From Aureimonas glaciei (GTDB lineage Bacteria; Pseudomonadota; Alphaproteobacteria; Rhizobiales; Rhizobiaceae): 64,000 nucleotides of DNA. The notes beneath the pieces are model-generated. The model saw nothing but the letters and a program-made list of their open reading frames with translations, made no database searches and was not told the DNA's origin. The stretch spans positions 372,001 to 436,000 of the forward strand of contig NZ_BMJJ01000003.1 in the NCBI RefSeq assembly GCF_014643375.1. The letters are read 5' to 3'. The position numbers and the translations under genes were made by a program. Shown here piece after piece: positions 51,877 through 60,995 of this stretch (within the stretch, counting starts at the first letter, position 1; each line of letters starts with the position of its first letter).

Positions 51877-53484
51877 ATGGACGCTATCGACACCAACGCA
51901 CTGCGCGAACGTCTCGACTTTCTCGGTATGGACGCGAAGTCCCGGGGCGTGCTGCGGCAGATGCAGCCGACGATCAAGAGCAGTGTCGGCGAGGCGCTCG
52001 ACGCGTTCTACACCAAGGTGCGCAGCAACCCCCATACCAAGAAGTATTTCTCCGACGAGAAGCACATCGCCGCCGCCAAGGGCCGGCAGGAAAATCACTG
52101 GGGCGTCATTGCCGGGGCCGAGTTCGACGCCACCTATGTGACGGGCGTCTCGACCGTCGGCAAGGTGCATGCGCGTCTCGGGCTGGAGCCGCGCTGGTAT
52201 ATCGGCGGCTATGCGCTGATCCTCGAAAGCCTGATCGGGTCGATCGTCGCCAAGCAATGGCCCTCCCGCTTCGGCCGCAGCAAGTCGCAAGGCCTGGCCG
52301 ACCAGCTGAGCGTCGTGGTCAAGGCGGCGCTGCTCGACATGGACTATGCCGTCTCGGTCTATCTGGAGACGCTCGAAGCGGAGCGCCAGGTCGCCGAAGA
52401 AGCCAAGCAGCGGACCGAAACCGAGCAGAAGGCGGCTCTTCGCGCCTTCGGCGAAGCGTTCAAGCAGCTGAAGGCCGGTAACATGGCCTGGCGCGTCTCC
52501 TCCGACCTGCCGGGCGAGTTCCAGGCCATGGCCGAGGATTTCAACGACGCGGTCGCGGAAATGGATGGAACGCTCGGCGCCGTCGTCTCCTCGATCCATT
52601 CGCTGCGGACCGGTCTCGCCGAGATCTCGATCGCCTCCAACGACCTCGCGCAGCGTACCGAGCAGCAGGCGGCGAGCCTCGAGGAGACCGTCGCGGCGCT
52701 TTCCGAGGTCAGCGGAGCGGTGAAGAACACCGCCGACAGTGCCGGCCGCGCCCAGGAAACGGCGATGGTGACGCAGACCAACGCCCAGAAGGGCGGCGAG
52801 ATCGTCGGCCGTGCGGTCCTCGCCATGGCCGAGATCGAGACCTCTTCCGACAAGATCGGCAAGATCATCGGCGTCATCGACGAGATCGCCTTCCAGACCA
52901 ACCTCCTCGCCTTGAACGCCGGCGTCGAGGCGGCACGGGCGGGCGAGGCGGGCCGGGGATTCGCCGTGGTGGCGCAGGAAGTGCGCGGGCTCGCCCAGCG
53001 TTCGGCGGAAGCTGCCAAGGAGATCAAGGACCTGATTTCGGCCTCCTCCAAGCAGGTCGGCGAGGGCGTCGATCTGGTCACGGCCTCGGGCAAGTCGCTC
53101 GGCGAGATCGTCCAAAAGGTCGGCGAGATGTCCGGCGTCGTCGCCGAGATCGCCCGCAGCGCCAAGGAGCAGTCGGTCTCCCTGCGCGAGGTTTCGGGCG
53201 CTGCCGACCAGATGGACAAGGTCACGCAGCAGAACGCCGCCATGGTCGAGCAGACGACAGCCGCCGCGCAGACCCTGACGACCGATACCGAGGCGCTGTC
53301 CGACCTGATCGGCCGGTTCCAGACGTCGTCCGGCGGCATGGGGGCCGCAAAGCCTGCCCGCGCTGCGCCGCGGCCGACAGCCTCCCGCGCCGCGCCGCGC
53401 CCCGTCGCCCAGATGCGCACCACCGGCAGCGGCGGTGCCGCGCCGAAGGCAGCCCCGGCCGCATCCGAATGGGAAGAGTTCTGA
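51877..53484 (+). CDS. globin-coupled methyl-accepting chemotaxis protein
   Basis: The 535-residue protein is soluble, without membrane helices. Residues 1 to about 170 form a protoglobin sensor domain with the likely proximal His in [23 protein letters not shown]-like segment follows (about 185-235), then a methyl-accepting signalling domain with the hairpin tip [20 protein letters not shown] and [18 protein letters not shown]. The C terminus EWEEF is a CheR/CheB tether pentapeptide. It is an aerotaxis-type oxygen sensor feeding the Che pathway. A variable Ala/Pro-rich linker separates signalling domain and tether. No che genes are adjacent. Confidence 0.95.
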   Translation: MDAIDTNALRERLDFLGMDAKSRGVLRQMQPTIKSSVGEALDAFYTKVRSNPHTKKYFSDEKHIAAAKGRQENHWGVIAGAEFDATYVTGVSTVGKVHARLGLEPRWYIGGYALILESLIGSIVAKQWPSRFGRSKSQGLADQLSVVVKAALLDMDYAVSVYLETLEAERQVAEEAKQRTETEQKAALRAFGEAFKQLKAGNMAWRVSSDLPGEFQAMAEDFNDAVAEMDGTLGAVVSSIHSLRTGLAEISIASNDLAQRTEQQAASLEETVAALSEVSGAVKNTADSAGRAQETAMVTQTNAQKGGEIVGRAVLAMAEIETSSDKIGKIIGVIDEIAFQTNLLALNAGVEAARAGEAGRGFAVVAQEVRGLAQRSAEAAKEIKDLISASSKQVGEGVDLVTASGKSLGEIVQKVGEMSGVVAEIARSAKEQSVSLREVSGAADQMDKVTQQNAAMVEQTTAAAQTLTTDTEALSDLIGRFQTSSGGMGAAKPARAAPRPTASRAAPRPVAQMRTTGSGGAAPKAAPAASEWEEF

Positions 53485-53506
53485 CCACTTCGCCTGTTCA
53501 AGGCGA

Positions 53507-53545
53507 CAGAGAAGGCCGGCAGGAGACTGCCGGCCCTCTCTCGTT
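53507..53545 (+). terminator. terminator of the chemoreceptor gene
   Basis: GGCCGGCAG and CTGCCGGCC form a 9-bp perfect stem with a GAGA loop, extended by AGAG/CTCT pairs. It lies 23 bases after the stop codon and is followed by a pyrimidine-rich CTCTCTCGTTCT. Confidence 0.65.
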
Positions 53546-53579
53546 CTGCTAGTCTCCGGCCGCCGACGAGGAGCCGCCG

Positions 53580-54491
53580 ATGACCGCCCGCAAGCCGACA
53601 GAGCCCGAGATCCTGCAGTTCCAGGCGATGTGCGACGGCTACTATCCCCCCAATGCCGTCGCCGCGTCGATCGCGCAGCAGCGGACCTGGTACGACGGGC
53701 TCTGCCGGGAGTTCGACGCGCCGCGCCCGGCGGGCCTGACCAGCCTCGATCGGTCGATCGGCGGCGTCGGCGTTCGCCACTACCGGCCGGCCCGCACCGA
53801 AGCGATGGCCACCATCCTCTATCTGCACGGCGGCGGTTTCGTCGTCGGCTCGCTGGAGAGCCATGACGCGATCTGCGCGGAACTGGCGGAGGCCGCCGCG
53901 GCGGAGCTCTTTGCCGTCGACTACCGGCTGGCGCCCGAGCATCTCCACCCCGCCGCCTCCGACGACGGCATGACGGTGCTGCGCGCGCTCCTGGCCGAGG
54001 GGCGGACCCTCGTCCTCTGCGGCGACAGCGCCGGCGGCAATCTCGCCGCGGGTCTGGCCTTGCGCGCCCGCGACGAGGGCCTGTCCGGAATTGGGGGGCA
54101 GGCGCTGATCTATCCCGGGCTCGGCGGCGACCTCGTCAGCGGCTCCTATGCCGAGATGGCGGAGGCGCCGGGTCTGACGACGGCCGACGTCGCCTACTAC
54201 CGCAGACTCTACGCCGCCGCCGAGGACGACGCCGTGGCTCATCCGCTGCGGGCGGAAAACCTCCACGGCCTGCCGCCAGCCTACATCACGGTCGCCCGTT
54301 TCGATCCGCTGCGCGATGATGGCCGGCGCTATGCCGCCCGGCTCGCCGAAGCGGGGATCGACGTCGCTTTTCGCGAGGAGCCCGAGATGGTGCATGCCTG
54401 GCTGCGGGCCCGGCACATGAGCCCGGGCGCGCGCGCTGGTTTCGACGCGCTCGCGGCGGCCCTTGCCGCGATGGTGCGCCGCGCCGGCTGA
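53580..54491 (+). CDS. alpha/beta hydrolase, hormone-sensitive-lipase family esterase
   Basis: The 303-residue enzyme has the HSL oxyanion motif HGGG at 83-86 and the nucleophile motif GDSAGG with Ser150. Likely Asp and His are in FDPLRDDG and EMVHAWL. It should hydrolyse short-chain esters in the cytosol. GAGGAG precedes the ATG. It converges on the CocE-type gene with 48 bp between. There is no pathway context. Confidence 0.9.
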   Translation: MTARKPTEPEILQFQAMCDGYYPPNAVAASIAQQRTWYDGLCREFDAPRPAGLTSLDRSIGGVGVRHYRPARTEAMATILYLHGGGFVVGSLESHDAICAELAEAAAAELFAVDYRLAPEHLHPAASDDGMTVLRALLAEGRTLVLCGDSAGGNLAAGLALRARDEGLSGIGGQALIYPGLGGDLVSGSYAEMAEAPGLTTADVAYYRRLYAAAEDDAVAHPLRAENLHGLPPAYITVARFDPLRDDGRRYAARLAEAGIDVAFREEPEMVHAWLRARHMSPGARAGFDALAAALAAMVRRAG

Positions 54492-54539
54492 GGGGAGCCA
54501 GGGGCGCGGCGGACATCGGGGCTCCGCCGCTCCGGCCGC

Positions 54540-56567
54540 TCACATGAAGTCGCGCGGAATGCGCTTTTCCCAGGTCTTGCGATGCACCTCGGCATCGCCC
54601 TCGCCTTCGGACGCGGTGGCTTCGGCCGAGATCAGCCATTCGCTCGCCGTGCAGGCGATGCGCGCGACCGTGTTCGTCCGCACCACCCAGCCGGGCCGGC
54701 GCATCTCCGTTGTCCAGCGCGACAAGCCCCGCATCGACAGGGGATCGCTCGGATCGATCGACCAGACCTCGTCGCGCACCTGCCGTGTCGACAGCCCGGT
54801 GCCGGGATGCTCGAACAGGCCGGTGTCCTCGAGGATATGGTAGTGCGTCAGCCCCGCCTGGAGATCATGCTCCACGCGCCGCTCGGTCTTCCCCGGAGCA
54901 TGCTCGATATAGGTCGGCAGCGGATCGGGGGCGGCCGGCTCGGGCAGGGCGACCGTCGTGGCCTGGCCGAGGAGCGGCAGGCCGAGCGTCAGGTCGGCGG
55001 TGTCGATGGAAACGGCGCCGGCGTCGGGGGCGGGCAGCACGATCGGCCAGTAGGCGGTCGACAGCGACAGCCGCAGCCGGTGCCCCGGCCCGAAACGATA
55101 GCCGCAGGCATCGAGCACCACGGTCACTGTGACGCGCTCGCCCGGCACCAGCGCCGCGGGTTCGGCATGGCCGTCTCTGTGCGTGAGGTTCAGGACGCCG
55201 AAGCTGACGCGCGTCGCTGTGCCGTCGGGATGCACGTCGACGAGGCGGGCGATGAGGTTGCCCGAGGGCGCCTCCGGCACCAGCGACAGCGTCAGGCGCG
55301 GCTGGCCGAGGAGTTCGACCGGCGCTTCGAGGGGTGCGGTTTCGAAGGTGAGCGAACCCGCATCGTCGCGGCGCTGGTCGCCGGCCATCTCGGCATCGGG
55401 CTTCAGGGTGAAATATTCGCCGGCCATGATGCCGGTATCTCCCGGCGACTGCAGGAAGAACCGCGCTCCCGGATTGCCGCTTGTCGTGCCGCCATTATTC
55501 GTGCCGTTGGCCGTGGCCGTGGCCGTGCTCAGGCGCCGCTGCGCATCGGCATGGAGCATCATCATGTCCGGCGCCGACCAGGTGTCGACCGCCACCCAGC
55601 GGCCCGGGTCTTCCGCGCGTCGCCGGGCGGGGCGGGGGCCGTCGAGGATGTAGGCGCGCACCTGCGGCAGCGCCTCGGCACCGTTCGGCACGTCCTTCAG
55701 CCAGCGATCCCACCACAGGATCGCCTCGCCGAGAAAATCCATCCGCGGTTTCGGCCAGGCGAAATGGGGATATTTGTGCACCCAGGGACCGATCAGCGCC
55801 TTGGCCTTGGGTCCGAGACCCTCGACCGCCTTCAGCGGCGTGTTGCGGTAGCCGTCGGCCCAGCCGGCGATGACCAACGCCGGCACGGGAAAGCCGTCAA
55901 AATCTTCGCCGATCGAGCCGTGCTGCCAGAAGGCGTCGCGGCGCTGATGCTCAAGCCACTCCTCCAGCATGAAGGGCTCGCCCTCCAGCCGCTCCAGCCA
56001 CATCGCCTTCCATGCATCGCCGACGAGGGCGGGATCGGGCGCGCGCGACTGGTAGGCCAGCATGTTCGACGCCCAGGCGAGATTGGCCGAGAGATGACAG
56101 CCGTTCTTGTAGTGGATGTCGTCATTGTAGCGGTCGGTGGTCGAGGCAAGCGAGATCACCGCCTTCAGCGCGGGATGCTTCAGCGCCGCCACCTGCAGAC
56201 AGTTGAACCCGCCCCAGGAGATTCCCATCATGCCGACGGCGCCGGACGACCAGGGCTGCGCCACGATCCAGTCGATCACCTCCAGCGCGTCGGAGAGTTC
56301 ACGCGGCGTGTACTCGCCGTCGATCACGCCCCCGGATTCGCCCGAGCCGCGAATGTCGACGCGCACGCCGGCATAGCCGGCCTCGGCGAAGGCGGGATAG
56401 GTGGATTCGTCCCGCGGGCTGGTGCCGTCGCGCTTGCGGTAGGGCAGGAATTCGAGGATCGCCGGGACGGGCTCGCGCGCCGCGCCGTCCGGCATCCAGA
56501 GACGGGCGGCGAGGCGCGTGCCGTCGGCAAGCGTGATCCAGGTGTTTTCGATAACGGTATGGGGCAT
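54540..56567 (-). CDS. CocE/NonD family hydrolase
   Basis: The 675-residue protein has an alpha/beta-hydrolase domain with the nucleophile segment GMMGISWGGFNCLQ (Ser117), GSGESGGVIDGEY, a helical cap, and a C-terminal jelly-roll from about residue 380 (YRFGPGHRLRLSLSTAYWP). This is the X-Pro dipeptidyl-peptidase S15/CocE layout; members cleave acyl esters or amides such as cocaine or peptides. No signal peptide is present. A short strand, GTNNGGTTSGN, is a low-complexity insert. The ATG at 56567 is used on domain extent. Confidence 0.9.
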   Translation of the reverse strand: MPHTVIENTWITLADGTRLAARLWMPDGAAREPVPAILEFLPYRKRDGTSPRDESTYPAFAEAGYAGVRVDIRGSGESGGVIDGEYTPRELSDALEVIDWIVAQPWSSGAVGMMGISWGGFNCLQVAALKHPALKAVISLASTTDRYNDDIHYKNGCHLSANLAWASNMLAYQSRAPDPALVGDAWKAMWLERLEGEPFMLEEWLEHQRRDAFWQHGSIGEDFDGFPVPALVIAGWADGYRNTPLKAVEGLGPKAKALIGPWVHKYPHFAWPKPRMDFLGEAILWWDRWLKDVPNGAEALPQVRAYILDGPRPARRRAEDPGRWVAVDTWSAPDMMMLHADAQRRLSTATATANGTNNGGTTSGNPGARFFLQSPGDTGIMAGEYFTLKPDAEMAGDQRRDDAGSLTFETAPLEAPVELLGQPRLTLSLVPEAPSGNLIARLVDVHPDGTATRVSFGVLNLTHRDGHAEPAALVPGERVTVTVVLDACGYRFGPGHRLRLSLSTAYWPIVLPAPDAGAVSIDTADLTLGLPLLGQATTVALPEPAAPDPLPTYIEHAPGKTERRVEHDLQAGLTHYHILEDTGLFEHPGTGLSTRQVRDEVWSIDPSDPLSMRGLSRWTTEMRRPGWVVRTNTVARIACTASEWLISAEATASEGEGDAEVHRKTWEKRIPRDFM

Positions 56568-56675
56568 AAGCAACTCGATTTTGGGAAATCTGTTGGGGCG
56601 GGGAGGGGCTTGCTCCACGCGCGGTGGCGTCCCCCGCTTGGTGGAGAGGACGAAGGGCTAGCGCACGAGCACGGG

Positions 56676-57014
56676 TCACGCAGCCCGGGCGGCCTCGCTG
56701 ATGGCCTCGGCCACCCATTCGTTCAGGCTCTTGTCGGCAGCCGCAGCAGCAGCGACCGCCGCCTCGTGTGTCGCCGGATCGAGCCGGACGTTGAATTTTC
56801 CGGAGAATGCCTTGAACGGCTCGACGCCACGCTGGGCACATCCTTCCAGGTAGACTCTTAGCGAAATCGAGCCTTCCTCGGCCAGCTTGTCCGTATCCTT
56901 GGCATAGAAGTCGGCCCCGCCGGTGAGCCCGATAAATGCGCCGCGCAGCATGCCGATTTCCGGATCATAGGAAACGAGCGCCTTGCGGCCATCGATCTCG
57001 ATGATGTTCCTCAC
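56676..57014 (-). CDS. HicB-like antitoxin of a second TA pair
   Basis: The 112-residue protein has the degraded RNase H-like HicB domain (ALVSYDPEIGMLRGAFIGLT, GGADFYAKDTDKLAEEG) and a C-terminal ribbon-helix-helix segment (NVRLDPATHEAAVAAAAAAD, then SLNEWVAEAISEA). The GTG at 57014 overlaps the toxin stop codon as GTGA and has GGAG seven bases ahead, so I prefer it to the ATG at 57041, which lacks a ribosome site. It should neutralise the HicA-like protein and repress the pair. Confidence 0.85.
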   Translation of the reverse strand: MRNIIEIDGRKALVSYDPEIGMLRGAFIGLTGGADFYAKDTDKLAEEGSISLRVYLEGCAQRGVEPFKAFSGKFNVRLDPATHEAAVAAAAAADKSLNEWVAEAISEAARAA

Positions 57015-57265
57015 GGTCTCACTCCGTTTGCCTCGAGCCATTGCCGGATCGCCGCGACCGCACCTTTATCAGTGTCCGGCGATGGGTGCGGGCGATGAAA
57101 CACCCGGACCTCTCCGAACAGAAAGACCCGGACGCGCGAGCCCTGCGCTTCGTCGATCTCGGCGCCCAAGGCCAGGAACAGTGCTTCGATGTCCTGCCAG
57201 CGGAGCGTGCCGGCGACAGGTCGGGCAAAGATCGCCTGAATCGTGGCTCTATGCTTGCGCCTCAT
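57011..57265 (-). CDS. HicA-like toxin lacking the usual catalytic His
   Basis: The 84-residue protein belongs to a HicA-related group with the pattern TIQAIFARPVAGTLRWQDIE, GAEIDEAQGSRVRVFLFGE and FHRPHPSPDTDKGAVAAI. At the place of the canonical GSHH motif it reads GSRVRV, so the histidine used for RNA cleavage in HicA is absent at that position; His residues in FHRPHP could substitute. It is the first gene of the pair, opposite to nothing nearby, with a palindrome just upstream. Confidence 0.8.
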   Translation of the reverse strand: MRRKHRATIQAIFARPVAGTLRWQDIEALFLALGAEIDEAQGSRVRVFLFGEVRVFHRPHPSPDTDKGAVAAIRQWLEANGVRP

Positions 57266-57284
57266 TCGTTTTCCGACGCATAAT

Positions 57285-57303
57285 GGTACTATTATCCAGT
57301 ACC
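57285..57303. promoter_or_regulatory. candidate operator of the second hicAB-like pair
   Basis: GGTACT-ATTATCC-AGTACC is an inverted repeat with perfect 6-base arms, 20 bases upstream of the toxin start in the only A+T-rich stretch nearby. It is suited for autoregulation by the ribbon-helix-helix antitoxin. Confidence 0.5.
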
Positions 57304-57410
57304 GAAGTCAACGGAAGCGAGCTTTCATGCTCGTCATCCCGGTCAGGCGTGGCATGACGACATCTTCAACGTTGCGCCCCAGAAGCTCACGACGCGAGGA
57401 TATCGAGAGC

Positions 57411-59045
57411 TCAATTCCCCGCCGCTGCCATCCGCCTCTGGTCTCGCACCTCTTCCAGCCAGCCCACCCGCATTTCCGGCACCGACTTCAGCAAGAGGTC
57501 CGTGTAATCGTCGAAGGGCGGCGAAAGCGCCTCGGATTTCGGGCCGAAGCGCACGAGGCGGCCGCGGTGCATGACGGCGACGCTATCGGCGATGGCGCGG
57601 ACAGTGGCGATGTCGTGGGTGATGAAGAGGTAGGAAACCTCGGTTTCCTTCTGCAGGCGCATCAGGAGCTTCAAGATGCCGTCGGCAACGAGCGGATCGA
57701 GCGCCGAGGTCGGCTCGTCGCAGAGGATGAGTTCGGGCTCGGCGGCGAGCGCCCGGGCAATGGCGACGCGCTGCTTCTGCCCGCCGGAAAGCTCGGCGGG
57801 GTAGCGGTCAATGAAGCCCGCATCCATCTCGATCTCGGTCAGGAGCTCGCGGATGCGGGCCGCCTTCTTGGCGCCGCGCAGGCCGAAATAGAAGGTGAGG
57901 GGGCGGCCGATGATCTGCCCCACGGTGTGGCGCGGGTTCATCGCGGTGTCGGCCATCTGGTAGATCATCTGGATCTTGCGCAGGTCGTCGCGCGAGCGCT
58001 TCGCCAGCTCCGCCGGCAGTTCGCGTCCCTTGAAGAAGACGCGGCCGTTCTGCGCCGGAAGCAGGCCGGTGATGACGCGCGCCAGCGTCGATTTGCCCGA
58101 GCCGGATTCGCCGACGACGGCGAGCGTCTGGCCTTTCGGCAGGTGCATCGAGACGCCGTGGAGGACGCGCAGGCCCGAGGGGTAGCCGGCGTCAACATGG
58201 TCGATCGACAGGAGCTTGTCGGACTGGTCCACCGCCTCCGCCTTGCCGAGCTGGCGGATCGAGACGAGCTTTTTCGTATACTCCTCGCGCGGCGCCTCGA
58301 GGATCTGCCGCGTCGTGCCGTATTCGACGGTCTTGCCCTGCTGCAGGACCATGATGTCGTCGGCGATCTGGGCGACGACGGCGAGGTCGTGGGTGACGTA
58401 GATTGCGGCCGTGCCGGTGTCCTCGATCGCCCGCTTGATGGCGACGAGTACGTCGATCTGCGTCGTCACGTCGAGTGCCGTGGTCGGCTCGTCGAAGACG
58501 ATGAGGTCGGGCGAGGGCAGGAGCGCCATCGCCGTCATCGCGCGCTGCAACTGGCCGCCGGAGACCTGGTGCGGATAGCGGCGGCCGAAGGTTTCGGGGT
58601 TCGGCAGGCCGAGGATCTTGAACAGGTGGTCGGCCTTTTTTCGGGCCTCTTCGCGCGTCATCAGGCCGTGCTTCAGCGCCGCCTCGATCATCTGGTCGCC
58701 GAGCCGGAAGGCCGGGTTGAAGGCCGCCGCCGCCGATTGCGCGACATAGCAGACTTTTGCGCCGCGCTGCTGGCGCAGTTCCGACGGGCCGCAGCTGACG
58801 AGATTTGTGCCGTTGAGGGTCACGGTCCCGCCGGAGATCGTGATGCCGCCGCGGCCGTATCCGAGCGCGGCGAGGCCGATGGTCGACTTGCCCGCGCCGG
58901 ACTCGCCGATCAGGCCGAGGACCTTGCCCTTCTCAACGTCGAAGGAAACGCCGTGGACGATGGTGATGTTGCGCGCCGGCTCGCCCGGCGGATAGATGCG
59001 GGCCTCGATGACGAGGTCGCGGACGGAGAGGAGCTCGTTGGTCAT
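57411..59045 (-). CDS. ABC transporter ATPase, fused DppD-DppF type
   Basis: The 544-residue protein carries two ABC domains: Walker A GESGAGKS with signature HQVSGGQLQRAMTAMALL and Walker B LIVFDEPTTALD, then Walker A GESGSGKS with ELSGGQKQRVAIARAL and LILCDEPTSALD. Both look active. It energises a dipeptide/opine-type importer with the permeases at 59042 and 59874. Its ATG overlaps the preceding permease stop (ATGA). Fused ATPases of this type are frequent in rhizobial peptide and quaternary-amine importers. Confidence 0.92.
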   Translation of the reverse strand: MTNELLSVRDLVIEARIYPPGEPARNITIVHGVSFDVEKGKVLGLIGESGAGKSTIGLAALGYGRGGITISGGTVTLNGTNLVSCGPSELRQQRGAKVCYVAQSAAAAFNPAFRLGDQMIEAALKHGLMTREEARKKADHLFKILGLPNPETFGRRYPHQVSGGQLQRAMTAMALLPSPDLIVFDEPTTALDVTTQIDVLVAIKRAIEDTGTAAIYVTHDLAVVAQIADDIMVLQQGKTVEYGTTRQILEAPREEYTKKLVSIRQLGKAEAVDQSDKLLSIDHVDAGYPSGLRVLHGVSMHLPKGQTLAVVGESGSGKSTLARVITGLLPAQNGRVFFKGRELPAELAKRSRDDLRKIQMIYQMADTAMNPRHTVGQIIGRPLTFYFGLRGAKKAARIRELLTEIEMDAGFIDRYPAELSGGQKQRVAIARALAAEPELILCDEPTSALDPLVADGILKLLMRLQKETEVSYLFITHDIATVRAIADSVAVMHRGRLVRFGPKSEALSPPFDDYTDLLLKSVPEMRVGWLEEVRDQRRMAAAGN

Positions 59046-59863
59046 CCGCGGCCGCCCTTCAGGCTGGAGGTCCGGTTGAGCAGCCAGTCGACGACGAGGT
59101 TCACCGACACAGCGAGCAGCGCGATCGCCGCCCCCGGGATCAGCGCGGCGCCGATGCCGAAGATGATGCCGTCCTTGTTGTCCTTGACCATGCCGCCCCA
59201 GTCGGCGGCCGGCGGCTGGATGCCGAGGCCGAGGAAGGAGAGCGTCGAGAGGAACAGCACGGCGAAGGCGAAGCGCAGGCCGAATTCGGCGAGCAGCGGC
59301 GACAGCGCGTTCGGCAGCAGCTCGCGAAAGATGATCCAGCCGGTGCCTTCGCCGCGCAGCCTTGCCGCCTCGACGAAGTCCATCACGACGATGTCGGTCG
59401 CCACCGCCCGGCCGAGCCGGAAGACGCGGGTGGAATCGAGGACGGCCATCACCAGGATCAGGATCCACAGTTTCTGCGGCAGGACGGCGAGGACGACGAG
59501 GGCGAAGATCAGCGTCGGGATCGCCATCATCAGGTCGTTCAGCCGCGACAATGCCTGGTCGGTCCAGCCGCGCAGGACGGCGGCGGTGAAGGACAGGAGG
59601 ATGCCGAGCGAGAAGGACAGGAGCGTCGCGCAGGCGGCGACGAGGATCGTCGTCTGCGCCCCGAAGATCAGGCGCGACAAGAGGTCCCGGCCGAGATTGT
59701 CAGTGCCGAGGAGGAAGGTCGCTCCCATCGGCTCCCAGACGTCGCCGACCACTTCGGTCTCGCCATAGGGCGCGATATACGGGGCGAACAAAGCGCAGAA
59801 CAGCGCCAGCGCGATGCCGGACATGCCGATCCAGGCACTCAAGGGGATGGTGCGCCATCTCAT
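59042..59863 (-). CDS. ABC transporter permease, DppC type
   Basis: The 273-residue inner-membrane protein has about six helices. It shows the DppC signatures LLGTDNLGRDLLSRLIFGA, the EAA loop FVEAARLRGEGTGWIIFREL and FLGLGIQPPAADWGGMVKD. It forms half of the translocation pore with the DppB-type protein encoded 10 bp upstream. Confidence 0.93.
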   Translation of the reverse strand: MRWRTIPLSAWIGMSGIALALFCALFAPYIAPYGETEVVGDVWEPMGATFLLGTDNLGRDLLSRLIFGAQTTILVAACATLLSFSLGILLSFTAAVLRGWTDQALSRLNDLMMAIPTLIFALVVLAVLPQKLWILILVMAVLDSTRVFRLGRAVATDIVVMDFVEAARLRGEGTGWIIFRELLPNALSPLLAEFGLRFAFAVLFLSTLSFLGLGIQPPAADWGGMVKDNKDGIIFGIGAALIPGAAIALLAVSVNLVVDWLLNRTSSLKGGRG

Positions 59864-59873
59864 GTTGGGACCT

Positions 59874-60995
59874 TCACTTGGGATGCCTGAGGCGCGGATT
59901 GAAGACGATGCCGAGGATGTCGGCGATCATGTTGAGGATTATGTAGACGGCCGCGAACAGGAGGCCGCAGGCCTGCACCACCGGCATGTCGCGTACTGTC
60001 ACCGCGTCGACCATGTACTGGCCGATGCCGGGATAGACGAAGACCACCTCGACCACGACGACGCCGACGACGAGATAGGCAAGGTTCAGCGCGATGACGT
60101 TGATGATCGGCGCGATGGCGTTCGGGCCGGCATGCTTGGCGATGATCCGCATCTTCGAGAGCCCCTTCAGCTCCGCCGTCTCGACATAGGGGCTGGCCAT
60201 GACGTTGAGGATCGCGGCGCGGGTCATGCGCATCATGTGCGCCAGCACCACGAGGACGAGCGTGCCGGCCGGCAGGATGATCGCCTCAACGCGCTCCAGG
60301 AAGGGCATGCCGGCATAGACCGTCGAGGGAAACGAGACCCAGCCGAGATTGATGGCGAAGAGGAAGATGAAGAGGTAGCCGACGAAGAACTCCGGCAGCG
60401 AGATCGCCGCCAGCGAGAAGACGTTGATCACCCGGTCCGGCAGCCGGTCGCGATAGAGCACCGAGAGCATGCCGAGGCCGACGGCGAGCGGCACCGAAAC
60501 GACGGCGGCGAAGGCGGCGAGGAAGAGCGTGTTGCCGAGCCGGTTCGACAGCTGCTCGGTGATCGAGTTGCGGCTCGCCCAGGAGGTGCCGAAATCACCC
60601 TGCAGGGCGCCGCCGAGCCAGGAGAGGTAGCGGGTGACGGCAGGCTGGTCGAGACCGAGCTCGCGGCGGATGTTCTCGACCGCTTGCGGTGTTGCGGACT
60701 GGCCGAGATAGGTCTGGGCGAAATCCCCCGGCAGCGCCTGGATGCCGAGGAAGAGAAGCAGCGAGACGGCCAGCAGCAAGAGGAAGCTGATCGCCAGCCG
60801 CTGCAGGATCATCATGGCCAGCGGATTGTCGCCGGCAAAGCGGCGAAAGGCCGGGAGTCCGGGCTCGTTCGACCGGGGCGTCGGCGGAAGGGAGACGAGC
60901 ACTGCGCCCGCGGTGCCGGCCGTCGCCAGAGGGTCCCCCGCCGGCAGCGCGCTGGCCGGGTTGCCCGTCTCGGTGGTCCCGAGCCCGGAAGCCAT
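59874..60995 (-). CDS. ABC transporter permease, DppB type, with N-terminal extension
   Basis: The 373-residue protein has the DppB core from about residue 61 (MMILQRLAISFLLLLAVSLL), with LPGDFAQTYLGQSATPQAV, FGTSWASRNSITEQLSNRLG, YVETAELKGLSKMRIIAKHA and VEVVFVYPGIGQYMVDAV. The first 60 residues are a polar, Pro/Gly-rich cytosolic extension. The ATG at 60995 overlaps the binding-protein stop by one base (TGATG), which supports it; a start at 60815 would give the normal DppB length of 313. Confidence 0.9.
   Translation of the reverse strand: MASGLGTTETGNPASALPAGDPLATAGTAGAVLVSLPPTPRSNEPGLPAFRRFAGDNPLAMMILQRLAISFLLLLAVSLLLFLGIQALPGDFAQTYLGQSATPQAVENIRRELGLDQPAVTRYLSWLGGALQGDFGTSWASRNSITEQLSNRLGNTLFLAAFAAVVSVPLAVGLGMLSVLYRDRLPDRVINVFSLAAISLPEFFVGYLFIFLFAINLGWVSFPSTVYAGMPFLERVEAIILPAGTLVLVVLAHMMRMTRAAILNVMASPYVETAELKGLSKMRIIAKHAGPNAIAPIINVIALNLAYLVVGVVVVEVVFVYPGIGQYMVDAVTVRDMPVVQACGLLFAAVYIILNMIADILGIVFNPRLRHPK

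Noticed and set aside
54582-56861. A 759-codon plus-strand frame opposite the CocE-type hydrolase gene.
   Set aside because: It is antisense to a gene with clear catalytic motifs, has the Arg/Gly/His-rich composition of a GC-rich shadow frame, and shows no domain.
57243-59768. An 841-codon plus-strand frame across the ABC ATPase and permease genes.
   Set aside because: It runs antisense to two intact, recognisable genes and consists of low-complexity shadow sequence without a ribosome site or domain.
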